64,000 bases of DNA from Mesorhizobium sp. B2-1-8 (GTDB lineage: Bacteria > Pseudomonadota > Alphaproteobacteria > Rhizobiales > Rhizobiaceae), in contig NZ_CP083953.1 of NCBI RefSeq assembly GCF_006442545.2, positions 124,001 to 188,000 on the forward strand, in the 5' to 3' direction. Each line of letters opens with the position of its first letter. Within the stretch, counting starts at the first letter, position 1. Below the pieces are notes generated by a model, which ran no database searches, was not told the origin of the DNA, and worked only from the letters and a program-made list of their open reading frames with translations. A program made the translations under genes and the position numbers. Below are positions 9,711-21,214 of the stretch, in pieces.

Positions 9711-10462
9711 GGTCAGGTTCTCCGTGACGGGGGGCCCGGGGCCTCTCCCCGAACCTCCAAGCCCGTCAGGAACCCTCCCCTCCCCCCTCTACCTCCAGGC
9801 CTCGCGCCAGCGCCATCCACCTGCCGCAACGATTGATGATGGGTCGGGATAAGGAGCGCTGCTCTGGTTCGGCTCGCGGATTTCAAGGCGGCCGAGCCGC
9901 CGAGGGCCTGCAAGGACGTTGGCGCGGTCCATCGGACATATGGATCAGCGCCTGCCGGTCGACGGTGACGGACTGGCTCGTGTTGCGCACCCCCCGCAAC
10001 CAGCAGAGCTTGCCGGCAACATTGGCGCCGTGGCAGATCGGTTATGAGCATCTAGCCGAGCTAGCGGTCTTCGAGGAAAGACGCGCAGCGCGGAGCCTTC
10101 CCCCAACACATATTGGCGGGTCCGTAGCTTCCGCAACTACGCTGACTACGCCTTGACAGTGCCCTTCCGGCTTGGCTTTGCCCGCCCCGGGAGCTAGGCG
10201 CGCAGCAGGTGTGCACGATAATGTGCACCTAAACAGTCTGGTGGCGGTGCCACCGGCGGATCATCGCAGACTGTCCCCTCGCAGCAGGCAAGCATGTAGT
10301 GCACATTCTCGGACCGTCACATGTCGACGAGGCGCATCTGACACCTGGCGCCGTCGTTCGCGACGATGCCACGGTCCTATATCCCGCCGAATTCGTTGCC
10401 GAGCCTGCTGCCAAATGCGGGATGCTGCAAGCTGCGCCGGACCAGACCTGCCGCCCGCCAGT
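9711..10462. other. intergenic region of about 0.75 kb, no gene supported
   Basis: Upstream of the ParB-like gene and downstream of pgm. The first 60 bases are runs of G and C (GGGGGGCCCGGGG). No reading frame here has a motif or ribosome site I can support. It may hold the promoter of the ParB-like gene. Confidence 0.4.
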
Positions 10463-12124
10463 TCAGGTCTTTCCGGCTCCACCAAGCGCCTGGTCGACGA
10501 TCGTTTGCGCCTCGGCCAGGATGGCGCGCAGATGGTCCTGTCCCCGAAAACTCTCTGCGTAGATCTTGTAGATAGCCTCGGTGCCTGACGGGCGCGCGGC
10601 AAACCAGCCGTTTTCCGTGGCCACCTTGACGCCGCCGATTTCCGCATTGTTGCCCGGTGCGCGGCTGAGCACCGACTGGATCGGCTCGCCAGCCAGGGTC
10701 TTAGACTTGATCTGCTGCGGCGAGAGCTTCGACAGCTTGTCCTTTTGTGCCGCAGTTGCGGCAGCCTGGAGCCGGTCGGCGACCGGTTCGCCGAATTCTT
10801 TTGTCAGATCGTGATAGACCTCGCCTGGATCCCGGCCCGTTCTCGCCGTGATCTCCGCCGATAACAGCGCCGGGACGATGCCATCCTTGTCGGTCGTCCA
10901 GACGGCGCCGTTGCGGCGCATGAACGTCGCTCCAGCACTTTCCTCGCCGCAAAAACCCAGCGAGCCGTTCTGAAGCCCCTCGGCGAACCATTTGAAGCCG
11001 ACCGGGACTTCATACAACCTGCGCTTCAGCCTGGCGCTGACGCGATCGATCATCTGGCTGCTCACCACCGTTTTTCCAATGGCGGCGTCCTTGCGCCATT
11101 CAGGGCGATGCTGGAACAGGTAGTCGATTGCTACCGACAAATAATGATTGGGGGGCAGCAGCCCCGCTTGGCGCGTGACGATGCCGTGTCGGTCGTGATC
11201 GGTGTCGCACGCGAAAGCGATGTCGAATTGGTCCTTCAGGCTGATCAGGCCTTGCATGGCGTAGGATGACGACGGGTCCATGCGGATCTGGCCATCCCAA
11301 TCGACCGTCATGAAGCGAAAGGTCGGATCGACCTGCCGATTGACGATGGTCAGGTCGAGTTTGTAGCGCTCGGCAATGGCGGGCCAGTAGTGGACTCCTG
11401 CGCCGCCGAGCGGGTCGACGCCCATGCGGACATGGGCGCCGCGAATGGCGTCCATGTCGATCACGTTGCCGAGATCGTTGACGTAAGCGTTCAGGAAATC
11501 GTGGGCATGGGTTGTCGGCGCATGGAGGGCTTTCTCGAACGGCATCCGCCGCACGTCTTTCAGGCTGCTGCCAAGCAGATCATTGGCCTGTTTTTCGATC
11601 CAGCCAGTGACGTCGGTATCGGCCGGCCCGCCATTGGGCGGATTGTACTTGAAGCCTCCGTCGCCGGGCGGGTTGTGCGACGGCGTGATGACGATGCCAT
11701 CCGCGAGCCCGGTCTTGCGGCCCTTGTTGTAACTGAGGATTGCATGGGAAACGGCCGGGGTGGGCGTATATTCGCCACCCGCCGCCATCAAAACCTCCGC
11801 ACCGTTCGCGGCGAGCACCTCAAGGGCGCTCGCAAAGGCGGGCTCCGAAAGCGCATGGGTGTCGATGCCGACAAATATGGGGCCGTGGATGCCCTGTCGC
11901 TTGCGGTACAGGCAAATGGCCTGGCTGATTGCCAGAACATGTGCTTGGTTGAATGTTCTCTCGAACGCCGATCCGCGATGCCCGGATGTCCCGAATGCCA
12001 CCCGCTGCAAGGCGATGGAAGGGTCCGGCGTCTGGCTGTAGTAGGCCGTGACGAGCTTGGCTACATTGACCAGTATGTCGGGCGGGGCCGGCTTTCCGGC
12101 CAAGGCGCTGATGGTCATGGTCAT
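10463..12124 (-). CDS. pgm: phosphoglucomutase (alpha-D-glucose phosphate-specific)
   Basis: Interconverts glucose 1-phosphate and glucose 6-phosphate in the cytoplasm. The catalytic serine is Ser149 in [11 protein letters not shown], the metal loop is D307-T-D309-H-D311 in DTDHDRHG, and the sugar-binding loop GEESAG and the phosphate loop [14 protein letters not shown] are present. It is 553 residues, close to the E. coli Pgm type (546). The ATG at 12124 follows a GAGG site and lies ten bases after the tkt stop. It is the last gene of tal-pgi-tkt-pgm and links that operon to glycogen, trehalose or exopolysaccharide precursors. Confidence 0.95.
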   Translation of the reverse strand: MTMTISALAGKPAPPDILVNVAKLVTAYYSQTPDPSIALQRVAFGTSGHRGSAFERTFNQAHVLAISQAICLYRKRQGIHGPIFVGIDTHALSEPAFASALEVLAANGAEVLMAAGGEYTPTPAVSHAILSYNKGRKTGLADGIVITPSHNPPGDGGFKYNPPNGGPADTDVTGWIEKQANDLLGSSLKDVRRMPFEKALHAPTTHAHDFLNAYVNDLGNVIDMDAIRGAHVRMGVDPLGGAGVHYWPAIAERYKLDLTIVNRQVDPTFRFMTVDWDGQIRMDPSSSYAMQGLISLKDQFDIAFACDTDHDRHGIVTRQAGLLPPNHYLSVAIDYLFQHRPEWRKDAAIGKTVVSSQMIDRVSARLKRRLYEVPVGFKWFAEGLQNGSLGFCGEESAGATFMRRNGAVWTTDKDGIVPALLSAEITARTGRDPGEVYHDLTKEFGEPVADRLQAAATAAQKDKLSKLSPQQIKSKTLAGEPIQSVLSRAPGNNAEIGGVKVATENGWFAARPSGTEAIYKIYAESFRGQDHLRAILAEAQTIVDQALGGAGKT

Positions 12125-12134
12125 GCTGGTCGCC

Positions 12135-14246
12135 TCATTCGGTTCGGGCAATCCCGACTTGTTTGATTGACCGGCGGCCAGCAATTTGCCCCTTGGCAGC
12201 CGCAACGACGTGGGCCGGCTCGAATCCGAAGTGTTCTGCTACAACTTTCGACGGCGCCGACAGGCCGAAACTATGCAGAGCGAGGATGGCGCCGTCGAAG
12301 CCGGCATAGCGTTCCCATCCGAAACCGGATGCTTCCTCCACCGCCACGCGGGCGGTTATCGTTGGCGGCAGGACAGTGTCGCGATACTCCTTTGGTTGGC
12401 TTTCGAACAATTCCCATGACGGCATGCTGACGACGCGTGTCTTGATGCCCTCCGCCTTCAGCTGTTCATAGGCCGTCACGCAGAGCGCGACCTCGCTGCC
12501 GGTCGCCAGCAGCAAGACGTCGGGTCTGCCGTCGGGAGCATCGGCCAGCACATAAGCGCCCTGCGCCACACCACTTGCGTTCGCATAGGTCGAGCGATCG
12601 AGCGTCGGCACTGCCTGTCGCGTCAGCACGAGGCAGACAGGCCTTTCCTTGAGATGCATGATGGTTTTCCATGCCTCCACGACTTCATTCGCATCTGCGG
12701 GGCGCAGCACGACCATGCCGGGCATGGCGCGGAATGAGGCAAGCTGCTCGATGGGCTGGTGGGTTGGCCCATCCTCGCCGAGACTGATGGAATCATGGGT
12801 CCAGATGGAGATGAGCGGCAATTCCATCATCGAACTCAGCCTCAGCGCCGCGCGGCAGTAGTCGGTGAAGATCAGGAAGCTGGAGACGAACGGCCGCAGC
12901 TTCGACAAGCTCATGCCGTTGCCGATGGCGCACATGGCATGTTCGCGCAGGCCGAAGTGGAAATTTCGTCCGCGGTAGCTGACGGCCTGTTCACCCGCTT
13001 GCGCCTGAAAGTCGCCGGCAAATTCAAATTCGAGGTTCGTTTTGGTTGATGGCGATAGGTCTGCCGCGCCACCCAGCAGCCATGGCATGTGTTTCGCAAT
13101 GGCGTTCAACACCTGGCCGGAGGAGTCGCGCGTCGCGAGGCCCTTTGCATCGGCTGCGAAGGCGGGCAGCGCGGCGTCCCACCCCGCGGGAACTTCGCGT
13201 CGCCGCATCTGGTCGATCTGCTCGGCCAGGTCGGGATATTGCTTCCGGTAAGCCGAAAACAATTTCCGCCAGGCCGCATGAGCGGCGCGCCCGCGCTTGC
13301 CCATATGTGCGCGGAAATGCGCCACGACCTCCTCTGGAACCTTGAAATTGGCGTTCGGATCCCAGCCGTAGAATTCCTTCGTCAGCCGAACTTCTTCGGC
13401 CCCCAGTGGCTCTCCGTGAGCTTTGTTCGTATCGTGCTTGTGCGGCGCGCCATAACCGATATGGCTTTGAACGATGATGAGCGTTGGGCGGTCATGCGTA
13501 TCGATGAATTTCTGATAAGCGCTACCCAGCAACACCAGATCATTTGCATCGCTTACCCGCTCGACATGCCATCCGTACGCGATGAAGCGGGTTGCCACGT
13601 CTTCGCTGAATGTAAGGCCAGTCGGCCCCTCGATGGTGACGTGATTGTCGTCGTAAATCCAGCAGAGGTTCGACAACTTAAGGTGTCCCGCCAGCGATGC
13701 CGCCTCGTTGCTGAGCCCCTCCATCATGTCGCCGTCGCTGCACAGGGCGTAGATGTTGTGCGAGAACAGATCATAGTCGGGTCGATTGTAGGTGGCGGCC
13801 AGCCACCGTTGCGCAATTGCCATGCCGACGCTTGTCGCCGCCCCTTGTCCGAGTGGACCCGTGGTGGTTTCCACGCCTGACGTCCAGCCATATTCGGGAT
13901 GCCCCGTGCAATGGCTGCCAGCCTGGCGAAAACTCTTCAGATCGTCCAACGTGACGGCAAGTCGATCGCCCGATGGATAGCTCGCGCCCTTTGCCTTGAC
14001 GCCGCAAAGATGAAGCAGGCTGTAGAGCAGGGCGCACGCATGACCGGCCGACATCACGAAACGGTCGCGGTTGGGCCAATCGGGGTCGCCAGGGTCGTAG
14101 CAAAGGAAGCGCTGCCACAGGCAATAAGCCATCGGGGCAGCGTCCAGCGGCGTTCCGGGATGGCCGGATTTTGCTTTCTGAACCGCGTCAATGGAAAGCA
14201 TTCGCAGCGTGTTGATGCTGATCTGGTCGAGTGACACCTGCTTCAT
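12135..14246 (-). CDS. tkt: transketolase
   Basis: A thiamine-diphosphate enzyme that moves two-carbon units between sugar phosphates in the pentose phosphate pathway. It is 703 residues, slightly longer than E. coli TktA. Features: N-terminal [10 protein letters not shown], the TPP motif region [12 protein letters not shown] through WIYDDNH, the middle domain [16 protein letters not shown] and a C-terminal transketolase domain. The first position of the GDG motif is Ser here. It is the third gene of the tal-pgi-tkt-pgm operon, about 106 bp after pgi. Confidence 0.95.
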   Translation of the reverse strand: MKQVSLDQISINTLRMLSIDAVQKAKSGHPGTPLDAAPMAYCLWQRFLCYDPGDPDWPNRDRFVMSAGHACALLYSLLHLCGVKAKGASYPSGDRLAVTLDDLKSFRQAGSHCTGHPEYGWTSGVETTTGPLGQGAATSVGMAIAQRWLAATYNRPDYDLFSHNIYALCSDGDMMEGLSNEAASLAGHLKLSNLCWIYDDNHVTIEGPTGLTFSEDVATRFIAYGWHVERVSDANDLVLLGSAYQKFIDTHDRPTLIIVQSHIGYGAPHKHDTNKAHGEPLGAEEVRLTKEFYGWDPNANFKVPEEVVAHFRAHMGKRGRAAHAAWRKLFSAYRKQYPDLAEQIDQMRRREVPAGWDAALPAFAADAKGLATRDSSGQVLNAIAKHMPWLLGGAADLSPSTKTNLEFEFAGDFQAQAGEQAVSYRGRNFHFGLREHAMCAIGNGMSLSKLRPFVSSFLIFTDYCRAALRLSSMMELPLISIWTHDSISLGEDGPTHQPIEQLASFRAMPGMVVLRPADANEVVEAWKTIMHLKERPVCLVLTRQAVPTLDRSTYANASGVAQGAYVLADAPDGRPDVLLLATGSEVALCVTAYEQLKAEGIKTRVVSMPSWELFESQPKEYRDTVLPPTITARVAVEEASGFGWERYAGFDGAILALHSFGLSAPSKVVAEHFGFEPAHVVAAAKGQIAGRRSIKQVGIARTE

Positions 14247-14352
14247 TGGGAATCCTTTGATCGGATTTATGCGACCCGATTTTCCAGGTGCTGGCTGGGC
14301 CGGGCTGCGGTTTGGTAAGGTCGCCGCCAGAGGAGCGGCCGGCTCACTGCCT

Positions 14353-16011
14353 TTACCTCTTTCGTTTCCGGAATCGGCGATAGCGCTCGATCAAAGTGTT
14401 GGTCGAGCTGTCATGTTGGAGGTGCCGAGTTTCGGAGGCTTCCAGCTCCGGAATTGTTTTTTCGGCCAATGCCTTGCCCAGCTCAACACCCCATTGGTCA
14501 AATGAATCGATGTTCCAGATGACGCCTTGCGTGAAGACGCTGTGCTCGTAGAGCGCCACCAGGCTGCCGAGAGTTTTTGGGGTGAGGCGCTCGGCAAGCA
14601 AGGTATTGGTCGGGCGGTTACCTTCGAAGGTGCGGTGCGGAACCAGCCAATCCGCGGTCCCTTCGGCCTTGGCCTCCGCTGGCGTCTTGCCGAAAGCCAG
14701 CGCCTCGGTCTGCGCGAACAAGTTTGCCATCAGGAGGTCGTGATGACGGCCAAGCGGATTCAATGCCTGACAAAACCCGATGAAGTCGCACGGAACCAGC
14801 TTGGTGCCTTGATGAATGAGTTGGTAGAATGAATGCTGGCCGTTGGTGCCAGGTTCGCCCCAATAGATCGGCCCTGTCTGGTAATCGACTTTCGTGCCGC
14901 CAAGGGTGACGTGCTTGCCGTTGCTTTCCATCGTCAGTTGCTGGAGATAGGCAGGAAAGCGCTTCAGATATTGCTCATAGGGTAGTATCGCGACCGTCTG
15001 CGCCTCGAAGAAATTATTATACCAAACTGCGAGCAGGCCCATCAGCGCCGGCAGGTTCTCACCGAGCGGCGCGGTGCGGAAGTGGTGGTCCATGTCATGG
15101 AAGCCCGACAGCATCGCCTGGAAATTTTCCGCCCCGATGGCGAGCATGGTGGACAGCCCAATCGCAGAATCCATCGAATAGCGGCCGCCGTCCCAATCCC
15201 ACATGCCAAACATCTGATTGGTGTCGATGCCGAATTCAGCGACCCCTTCGGCATTGGCCGAGACGGCGACAAAATGCAGGGCCACTGCCTGCTCGTCGCC
15301 CAGCTTGCGCAGGATCCATTCCCGTGCGGTGTGGGCGTTGGTCAGCGTTTCCAACGTCCTGAACGTCTTCGAGCAGATGATGAACAGCGTTTCTTCAGGA
15401 TTCAGATCCCGCGTCGCTTCCACGAAGTCGGTACCGTCGATGTTCGAGATGAAGCGGAAAATCATGTCGCGCCGGCCGTAGTGGCGCAGCGCTTCATAGG
15501 CCATGACCGGCCCGAGGTCCGAGCCGCCGATGCCGATGTTGATGATGTTGCGTATCGGCAGGCCGGAATGGCCGCGCCACGCGCCGCTGTGAATCCTGTC
15601 CGTGAGATCGGCCATCTTGCCGAGCACCGCGTGAACTTCCGGCACGACATCGATACCGTCGACTAAAATTTGCTCGCCGGCAGGCGCGCGCAGCGCCACG
15701 TGAAGCACCGCGCGCTGCTCAGTGACATTGATCTTCTGACCGCTGAACATCGCTTCGATGCGCTCGCGCAGCTGGCAAGCCTCGGCGAGTTGAATGAGAA
15801 GCTGGACGGTCTCAGCCGTGATGCGGTTTTTCGAATAATCGAGATAAATTCCGCAGGCGTCGATGGCGAAACGCTTGCCACGCTCGCGATCGTCGGCGAA
15901 CAGCTGCCGCAGATGCAAAGGGCGCACTTCCTGGCAGTGCGTCAGCAACGCCTTCCATGCCGGAAGTTCCGTGAGCGGCAATGTCCTGGTCGCGAGAGGC
16001 GCGGTCATCAT
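14353..16011 (-). CDS. pgi: glucose-6-phosphate isomerase
   Basis: Interconverts glucose 6-phosphate and fructose 6-phosphate. It is 552 residues, the length of the bacterial SIS-domain enzyme. Recognisable blocks: [14 protein letters not shown], the catalytic-region [15 protein letters not shown], and the C-terminal [23 protein letters not shown] start it at ATG 16011, which overlaps the tal stop by four bases (ATGA), so translation is probably coupled; an upstream in-frame codon at 16080 would overlap tal by 70 bases and adds unlikely sequence. Confidence 0.95.
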   Translation of the reverse strand: MMTAPLATRTLPLTELPAWKALLTHCQEVRPLHLRQLFADDRERGKRFAIDACGIYLDYSKNRITAETVQLLIQLAEACQLRERIEAMFSGQKINVTEQRAVLHVALRAPAGEQILVDGIDVVPEVHAVLGKMADLTDRIHSGAWRGHSGLPIRNIINIGIGGSDLGPVMAYEALRHYGRRDMIFRFISNIDGTDFVEATRDLNPEETLFIICSKTFRTLETLTNAHTAREWILRKLGDEQAVALHFVAVSANAEGVAEFGIDTNQMFGMWDWDGGRYSMDSAIGLSTMLAIGAENFQAMLSGFHDMDHHFRTAPLGENLPALMGLLAVWYNNFFEAQTVAILPYEQYLKRFPAYLQQLTMESNGKHVTLGGTKVDYQTGPIYWGEPGTNGQHSFYQLIHQGTKLVPCDFIGFCQALNPLGRHHDLLMANLFAQTEALAFGKTPAEAKAEGTADWLVPHRTFEGNRPTNTLLAERLTPKTLGSLVALYEHSVFTQGVIWNIDSFDQWGVELGKALAEKTIPELEASETRHLQHDSSTNTLIERYRRFRKRKR

Positions 16012-17105
16012 CCGCCGGCCGAACCGTGGCGATGTAACTGCTCGCTCTTCGACGCAATCACCGCCATCAGATCGGTCCATGATTTGGTGAAGGATTGGGC
16101 GCCTTCCAACTGGAGCTGCGCGGCAAGCGCCTGAATGTCGACGCCGGCTTTTGCGAAGTCGGCAAGCACGGTTTCGCTTTTGCCACCGTCCTCCCGCATG
16201 ACGCCGTTCACCTTCCCCTCTTTCGAAAATGCATGGAGCGTCTTCTCCGGCATGGTGTTGATGGTGTCCGGTGCGGCGAGCGCTTCAATGTAATATGATT
16301 GCGGAAGCTGCGGATCCTTGGTCCCGGTGCTCGCCCAAAGCAGGCGCTGGGAAAGTGCGCCGGCATCGGCCAGCTTGCGCCATTCGGCAGAGGCAAGCCG
16401 CTCCCGGTAGGCTTTATAGACTTGCCCGGAAATGGCGATGCCGAGGCGGTTCCGCAGCGCTGGGCCAACCTTGTCCATTACCGCCTTATCCCAGCGGCTG
16501 ACGAAGATCGAGGCGACCGAGGCGGTCTTGGGGTCGAGCCCGGCGTTGATCCGGCGCTGAATGCCTCGGCAATACGCGTCGGCTGCCGCTATGTACTGCT
16601 CGCACGAAAACAGCAGCGTCACATTCACGGGGACGCCGGCGAAGATCGATTCCTCGATGGCCTCGACGCCTGCGGGTGTGCCCGGGATCTTGATAAAGAG
16701 ATTGGAGCAGTGCGCCTGCGCGTGCAACCGCTTGGCGGCCTCGACAGTGGCGCCGGCGTCGTTAGCCAGCAAAGGCGACACTTCCAGCGAAACCCAGCCA
16801 TCGATGCCGGCCGTCGCTTCATGGACCGGGCCGAACAATGCTGCGGCCTGCGTCAGGTCTTCCAGCGCCAATTCGAAGAATTGCTGCTCGCCCGCTTTCC
16901 CTCCTCTGGCTTTACGATGAAGGGCCTCGTCATAAGCAGTGCTGTTTCTAATAGCCTCATCGAAGATCGTTGGGTTCGACGTCAATCCAGTCACCGAAAA
17001 GTCGGTGCAATAGCGCTGGAGGGTGCCGCTGCTCAACAGATCGCGCGTGATGTTGTCCAACCAGAGGCTTTGGCCGAGTTGATGCAATCGGGTTGTTGCG
17101 TTCAT
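16008..17105 (-). CDS. tal: transaldolase
   Basis: Transfers a dihydroxyacetone unit between sugar phosphates in the non-oxidative pentose phosphate pathway. It is 365 residues, of the longer transaldolase type often found next to or fused with glucose-6-phosphate isomerase. The Schiff-base lysine is Lys139 in [22 protein letters not shown] near residues 37-48 is the other signature. The ATG at 17105 follows GAGGT at good spacing; the upstream extension to 17153 is not conserved-looking. It begins the four-gene carbon operon, with a DUF982 gene 63 bp upstream on the same strand that could share the transcript. Confidence 0.94.
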   Translation of the reverse strand: MNATTRLHQLGQSLWLDNITRDLLSSGTLQRYCTDFSVTGLTSNPTIFDEAIRNSTAYDEALHRKARGGKAGEQQFFELALEDLTQAAALFGPVHEATAGIDGWVSLEVSPLLANDAGATVEAAKRLHAQAHCSNLFIKIPGTPAGVEAIEESIFAGVPVNVTLLFSCEQYIAAADAYCRGIQRRINAGLDPKTASVASIFVSRWDKAVMDKVGPALRNRLGIAISGQVYKAYRERLASAEWRKLADAGALSQRLLWASTGTKDPQLPQSYYIEALAAPDTINTMPEKTLHAFSKEGKVNGVMREDGGKSETVLADFAKAGVDIQALAAQLQLEGAQSFTKSWTDLMAVIASKSEQLHRHGSAGG

Positions 17106-17168
17106 GGCGACCTCGCTAGTGGGCGGGAAGTGATGCACCCCGGCCAGTCTCATATGCGGCGAGCAAAT

Positions 17169-17414
17169 TCACTCGACCAATATGCGTGCTTCCCGCGCTG
17201 CGTCGACGAACGCATCTCTCGCGACATCGGGCGAAACGCTGCCGTTCAAGGCCTGTTGGCATGCTCGCTTCGCAGATCGGTGCTTAGCGCTACCACCGGC
17301 GCGCCAACGGTCGTTAAGAAGGTCAAAAGCCTGTCGAGCGTTGGTCAGGTTTCGAATGTCCCCGGTTATGCCGGTGGCAACGGATATCGGCTTGGAAAAC
17401 CACGCATCATACAT
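17169..17414 (-). CDS. DUF982 family protein
   Basis: An 81-residue protein with the DUF982 layout: an N-terminal strand region (WFSKPISVATGI), a central RQAFDLLNDRW helix, and a C-terminal ACQQALNGS then ARDAFVDAAREARILV. DUF982 is a small family almost confined to rhizobia, often present in many plasmid copies; its function is unknown. ATG 17414 is preceded by a GAGGCGG site; an upstream TTG at 17450 is less likely. Two more members are in this window near 20.7 and 33.3 kb. It lies just ahead of tal on the same strand. Confidence 0.75.
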   Translation of the reverse strand: MYDAWFSKPISVATGITGDIRNLTNARQAFDLLNDRWRAGGSAKHRSAKRACQQALNGSVSPDVARDAFVDAAREARILVE

Positions 17415-17836
17415 GGGGCGGGCCGCCTCGAACTGGCTGAACTCCCACAACGCGCCTTGTCGGGTGAAGTTTCATCGACAGGGATCACCCTTGCGTGAGC
17501 CCAAGCAGTGTGAATAGCAGCGGCGCGTTTGGGAGCGGTCAAACCCGGCCCGCCTGGCCAAGTCTCTTCTCCGCGACGCGACATTGAAAACAATCAAGCT
17601 GAGCAGACGCTTGATTGCGTAATAGGCGTCATGAAAACATGATCCTGTGCAGAAAACGTTCCATTGCAGAGAGTCTTGCGATTAACTGCAAAACGACACA
17701 ACCATATCGATGAACGCCGGGACCTTGCGTCTAAAGTAGCGCCGAGGCGTTCACTCAGCAGGTGATATACATCTGGAAACAAAAGCCGGCGCCGCCTTGG
17801 GGTGATAGTTTCTCAAGCGGACATCTATCGGGCGGT
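17415..17836. other. intergenic region, no gene supported
   Basis: About 420 bp between the ChbG/HpnK gene (downstream end) and the DUF982 gene. It is partly A+T-richer than its neighbours around 17590-17720, consistent with a promoter for the DUF982/tal transcript. No supported reading frame. Confidence 0.35.
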
Positions 17837-18712
17837 CTAAGCAACGATTCTCATGGTTTCGCGGAAGGCGCGCATTCCGACTAAGTCAATGCCAGCGGCA
17901 TTGAGCAGCTCCTGCACTTGCCCGGATCGGAAGACGTCGTATTCGCCGAGACGAGTTGCGGCATCATCGGAATACAGGGCGATGTCACCGGGTGCAGTGA
18001 AGTGGAACCCGCCCCAATTGAGACCGGGGGCAGCCCGGTTAAAGATATCGGCATAGGTCGCGTGATCGGGCGCGAAGTTGCCAAACGGAGTGGTGAGGAA
18101 ACGCTGGAAATCCGGGTTGCCACGAGCGGCTAGACGCTCAAAATAAGGCGTGTAGTCGAAATCTCGCGGTGCCATGTTGTTTACGTCGCGTGACAGAATG
18201 ACTGGAAGCTGGAAGGCCTCGCCTAGGCGCAGATAAAGATCAACGAATGCGGGCTGCCATACGGTCCCCATATGCGCGTCGAGATGTGTGACGTCCACTC
18301 CCGCTGCCAAGGCCGTTTCGACCTGAGCGCGCAACTCTGTCTCCACCGCAGTGAGGTCCGCATGAACGGCCTCGGTAACGCTCCCCCACATGAACCCGTC
18401 TCGATCGGTAAGGCCATTGGGATGGACTCCTGTGAGTGGTCGCCAGCGGAAGCGCGAAAATTCGGCGGTCAATGTCAGGTGTACACCCACATCAAGGTCC
18501 GGCCGATCCCGGCAGATGGCCGCCATCTCGGGAAACCACGGGCAGGGAACCATGACCGAACCCGAGGTGACAACCCCTAAGTCGAATAGCTCGACGAATG
18601 CCTTGTTGCCACTATGACTGGCCCCCAGATCATCATGATGGACGACCAGATGTCTCACTGGAGCTGCGTCGTCCTTTGTTTGATTGTCAGGGGCGCCAAT
18701 GCCAAACGTCAT
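17837..18712 (-). CDS. ChbG/HpnK-family (YdjC-like) carbohydrate deacetylase
   Basis: A 291-residue protein of the ChbG/HpnK family, whose members remove acetyl groups from N-acetylated sugars such as chitooligosaccharides or hopanoid precursors. The metal-binding layout is visible: HHDDLGAS near residues 25-32, VGVHLTLTAE near 80-90 and THLDAHMGT near 140-148, giving an Asp and two His in the usual order. The ATG at 18712 has a GAGG site; a longer start at 18748 is less likely. It is monocistronic and the substrate cannot be told from the sequence. Confidence 0.85.
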   Translation of the reverse strand: MTFGIGAPDNQTKDDAAPVRHLVVHHDDLGASHSGNKAFVELFDLGVVTSGSVMVPCPWFPEMAAICRDRPDLDVGVHLTLTAEFSRFRWRPLTGVHPNGLTDRDGFMWGSVTEAVHADLTAVETELRAQVETALAAGVDVTHLDAHMGTVWQPAFVDLYLRLGEAFQLPVILSRDVNNMAPRDFDYTPYFERLAARGNPDFQRFLTTPFGNFAPDHATYADIFNRAAPGLNWGGFHFTAPGDIALYSDDAATRLGEYDVFRSGQVQELLNAAGIDLVGMRAFRETMRIVA

Positions 18713-19167
18713 TCTCGATCCTCTATGCCGGGCGGCCGCACGGGCCATTTTGCCAATTTATCAGCCTAGGGGAACCCCTTAGCTGGGTGATCGGCATAAC
18801 CTGCCGCCTTCATCGGAGGCTTGCCAGCGTATCGGATGGGGGGGCGCCCGCAACGGGGCGTAGGAAAGGCAGTTCGACTGTCTAGGTTTGGTTCGCGACC
18901 AACGCATTGCCGTGGACCTTGCACCGGCGGGGACGTGCCCTGCGTGTGGTTGTGCCGCCGGCGAGGATGTGCTCGGCAAAATCTTATGAGCGAAAGTTCG
19001 TCCGTCGGCTTGCTCCGCGACGGGCGACCGGATGCTTCTTGCGGCACCTCATCCGTCCCGAAAAAAGCGCCGTCCTCGTGCTTCGAAGGACGGCGCTGGG
19101 ATTGATGCAGATGGCGAACCGGACGTGAGGTCAGTAACGAGAGTTTTCGTTGCCGGCCTCCGCAGGA
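18713..19167. other. intergenic region, no gene supported
   Basis: About 455 bp upstream of the ChbG/HpnK gene and downstream of the DUF932 gene. Frames are short and none has a ribosome site or motif. An inverted repeat around 19070-19100 (GGACGGCGC region) may end DUF932 transcription, but it is not clear enough to list. Confidence 0.3.
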
Positions 19168-20364
19168 TCAGGCGGCGAAATCGAGAAGCTTCTTGGCCTT
19201 GCCTTCCATGTCCAGGCGAACATCCTGATGCGCCTTGTCGCGCGCGATCCGCGTGATGCCCTGTACGAAGTCGAAAATCGATTCCGGGGGCCGGCCTTCC
19301 TCCAGCAGCACGGTATCGATGATCTTCGTGGTCTCGGACTTTGAGAAGCCGCGCTTGCGCAGGAAGCTCTGGCGATCTTCGTCGTCCCGAGCGACGATCC
19401 GTTGCCGGGCCGCCTTGATGCCGTTGACGAACGGCATGGGCGAGGAATCGGCGAACTGGATCAGCGCCGGCTCGGCTTCCAGGGCGAAACGCGAGGCGGC
19501 ATACTTTGAATGGCGGATGGTGACTTCCTCGAAATCTTCAACGCCCCACAGATTGCGGTTCTGACACACGGCGCGCAGATAGAAGCTGGCGATGCCGAGG
19601 GTGCGGGCTCCGACTTCGGAATTCCAGCAATAGAAACCGCGAAAATAGCGATCCGGTTCCCCATTCGGCAGCCGCCCGGCCTCGATCGGGTTCAAGTCAT
19701 CGACGAGGAACAAAAAGACATCGCGATCAGACGCGTAGAGCGTCGTGGTGTCGCTGGAGATGTCGACGTTCGGATTGTAGATCCCCGTCGACCAGTCGAG
19801 CACACCTGGCACCTTCCAGCGCGTATCCCCGGTGCCATTGCCGGCAATCTTCTGCACGGCCTCGACCAGCTCATGGTCGAAAATCCTCCCGTAGTCGGGA
19901 CCGGTCACCGCTCGCAACTCGAGGCGACCGTTTTGGATTTCGAGTGTCTTTACCTGCTCTGCCCGCTGCGAATTCAGCCCGTACTGGAGATTGATGGCGG
20001 CGAGCGGGGCCGGGAGCTGGCGCAGGTATGCAGCCGGTGCGCCGACCAGACTGGCAAGCTGACCAAAACTCCAATGCGTGGGGGCAACGGGTGCCTCGGC
20101 ATCGGGCAGCATGAGTAGGAGGCGTTCCGCGTCGTCGCGGCTAGCTTCGACGCGGATCCGTTCGCTTTCGACAATGCGCGTGCGGCTGCGCTGCGATCGC
20201 GCCCTTACCGATTTCCGGAGGTCGGTGAGGGACAGGTAGCGCTCGTCGGCCGGTCGGTTGAACCACTCCGACGACACGCGGCCGACGCACTGGCCGCGGC
20301 TCACATCCACCTTGTAGCCTGCACGCGCGTTCCGCGTCGGTGCCTGAATTTCCATCTGTACCAT
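19168..20364 (-). CDS. DUF932 domain protein
   Basis: A 398-residue protein with the DUF932 (phage/plasmid-like TIGR03299-type) arrangement: SEWFNRPADERYLSL near the N-terminus, HWSFGQLASLVGAPAAYLRQLP, LRAVTGPDYGRIFDHELVEAV, DRDVFLFLVDDLNPIEAG and NSEVGARTLGIASFYLRAVCQN. Such proteins are standard cargo on rhizobial plasmids alongside large ParB-like and DUF1173 proteins, and are thought to act in plasmid biology, but no activity is established. I start it at ATG 20364 because upstream sequence is Arg-rich and unlike the family. Confidence 0.85.
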   Translation of the reverse strand: MVQMEIQAPTRNARAGYKVDVSRGQCVGRVSSEWFNRPADERYLSLTDLRKSVRARSQRSRTRIVESERIRVEASRDDAERLLLMLPDAEAPVAPTHWSFGQLASLVGAPAAYLRQLPAPLAAINLQYGLNSQRAEQVKTLEIQNGRLELRAVTGPDYGRIFDHELVEAVQKIAGNGTGDTRWKVPGVLDWSTGIYNPNVDISSDTTTLYASDRDVFLFLVDDLNPIEAGRLPNGEPDRYFRGFYCWNSEVGARTLGIASFYLRAVCQNRNLWGVEDFEEVTIRHSKYAASRFALEAEPALIQFADSSPMPFVNGIKAARQRIVARDDEDRQSFLRKRGFSKSETTKIIDTVLLEEGRPPESIFDFVQGITRIARDKAHQDVRLDMEGKAKKLLDFAA

Positions 20365-20494
20365 GGGTTTGCTCCACGGCGGACGCCGGGAGCCTCTCTC
20401 CCGGACCTTCATCCGCCAACCGCAACCCCGCCTGCCCTCTTCCTCTGCTGGCCGCACCGTCGCCTATCGAAGCGCCGCCTACGCGCTTGCTTCC

Positions 20495-20578
20495 GCGCTG
20501 CCCCCGAAGAGCGGTCCCAGAAAACTGATGATACTCGTCGGCGAGGTCAAGGAATTCGGCCCGGCTCGGAGCGGCCAC
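20495..20578 (+). pseudogene. short DUF1173 gene relic
   Basis: About 28 codons read ALPPKSGPRKLMILVGEVKE then FGPARSGHN, nearly the same as ALPPKSGPRKLLLLVGEVKE in the DUF1173 pseudogene at 3.7 kb. The DNA of the two copies differs at many codon positions, so this is a second, independently diverged copy reduced to a scrap rather than a recent duplicate. It lies just outside the start of the DUF932 gene. Confidence 0.65.
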
Positions 20579-20680
20579 AATGCCGACATTGCCAGTTCGG
20601 CAGGACCGGCTGCCCCACACATAAAGTATCTTTGACGGCGATGCCGAGAGGGACGAGATTCATGAGCGCCGTCATAGCTC

Positions 20681-20929
20681 TCAATCGCCACGCAAAATCT
20701 TTGCTTCGAGCGCGGCAGCGACGAAAGCACGCCGAGCGGATGTTGGATGAGCCTCTCCACGCAATACGCGCAGACAGGCGTCCATCGCTGTCTTGCTCTT
20801 CTCAGTCTGACGATCGAGATGTCGCAGCAAGATATTGGACGCGTCATTGATGTCGAACACCACACGCTCCGAGCTGTGGCGACTGATCTGGACAACGACT
20901 GGCCTTTCAAATCTGCTCGAGCCGGTCAT
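20681..20929 (-). CDS. DUF982 family protein
   Basis: An 82-residue protein. It reads FERPVVVQISRHSSERVV, then a helix DASNILLRHL, then TAMDACLRVLRGE and ARRAFVAAALEAKIL, matching the DUF982 pattern of small rhizobial proteins with unknown function. The ATG at 20929 sits at the natural domain start; the preceding 24 codons are not family-like. It stands alone on the minus strand next to the DUF1173 relic. Confidence 0.7.
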   Translation of the reverse strand: MTGSSRFERPVVVQISRHSSERVVFDINDASNILLRHLDRQTEKSKTAMDACLRVLRGEAHPTSARRAFVAAALEAKILRGD

Positions 20930-21214
20930 CACTCCCCCTCTAGACCCAGCGGCGAAAGCCTCGCTCGCACATATTTCCTCAGCCGAACGATTCGGCTGCA
21001 TCCCCGACTGCTAAGCTTGATCGCTAAGCAGCGGTGGTCATGAACGCTGTCTGGTTAATGTCTGGTGGCGTGGGATTTGGCTAGCTCAATTTCTGAGAAT
21101 GTGCCTTGGGGCAGTCTCGCACAGTGGAAGCCTATGCCTGCACTTTTCCGCTGCCCGCCGCGACCCACTCCATACCGGCGGCCAGGTCGTCCCACGGTAT
21201 GCTATACGGCTTTG

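Noticed and set aside
13089..13880. 263-residue frame antisense to tkt
   Set aside because: Shadow of transketolase, which has full catalytic motifs on the other strand.
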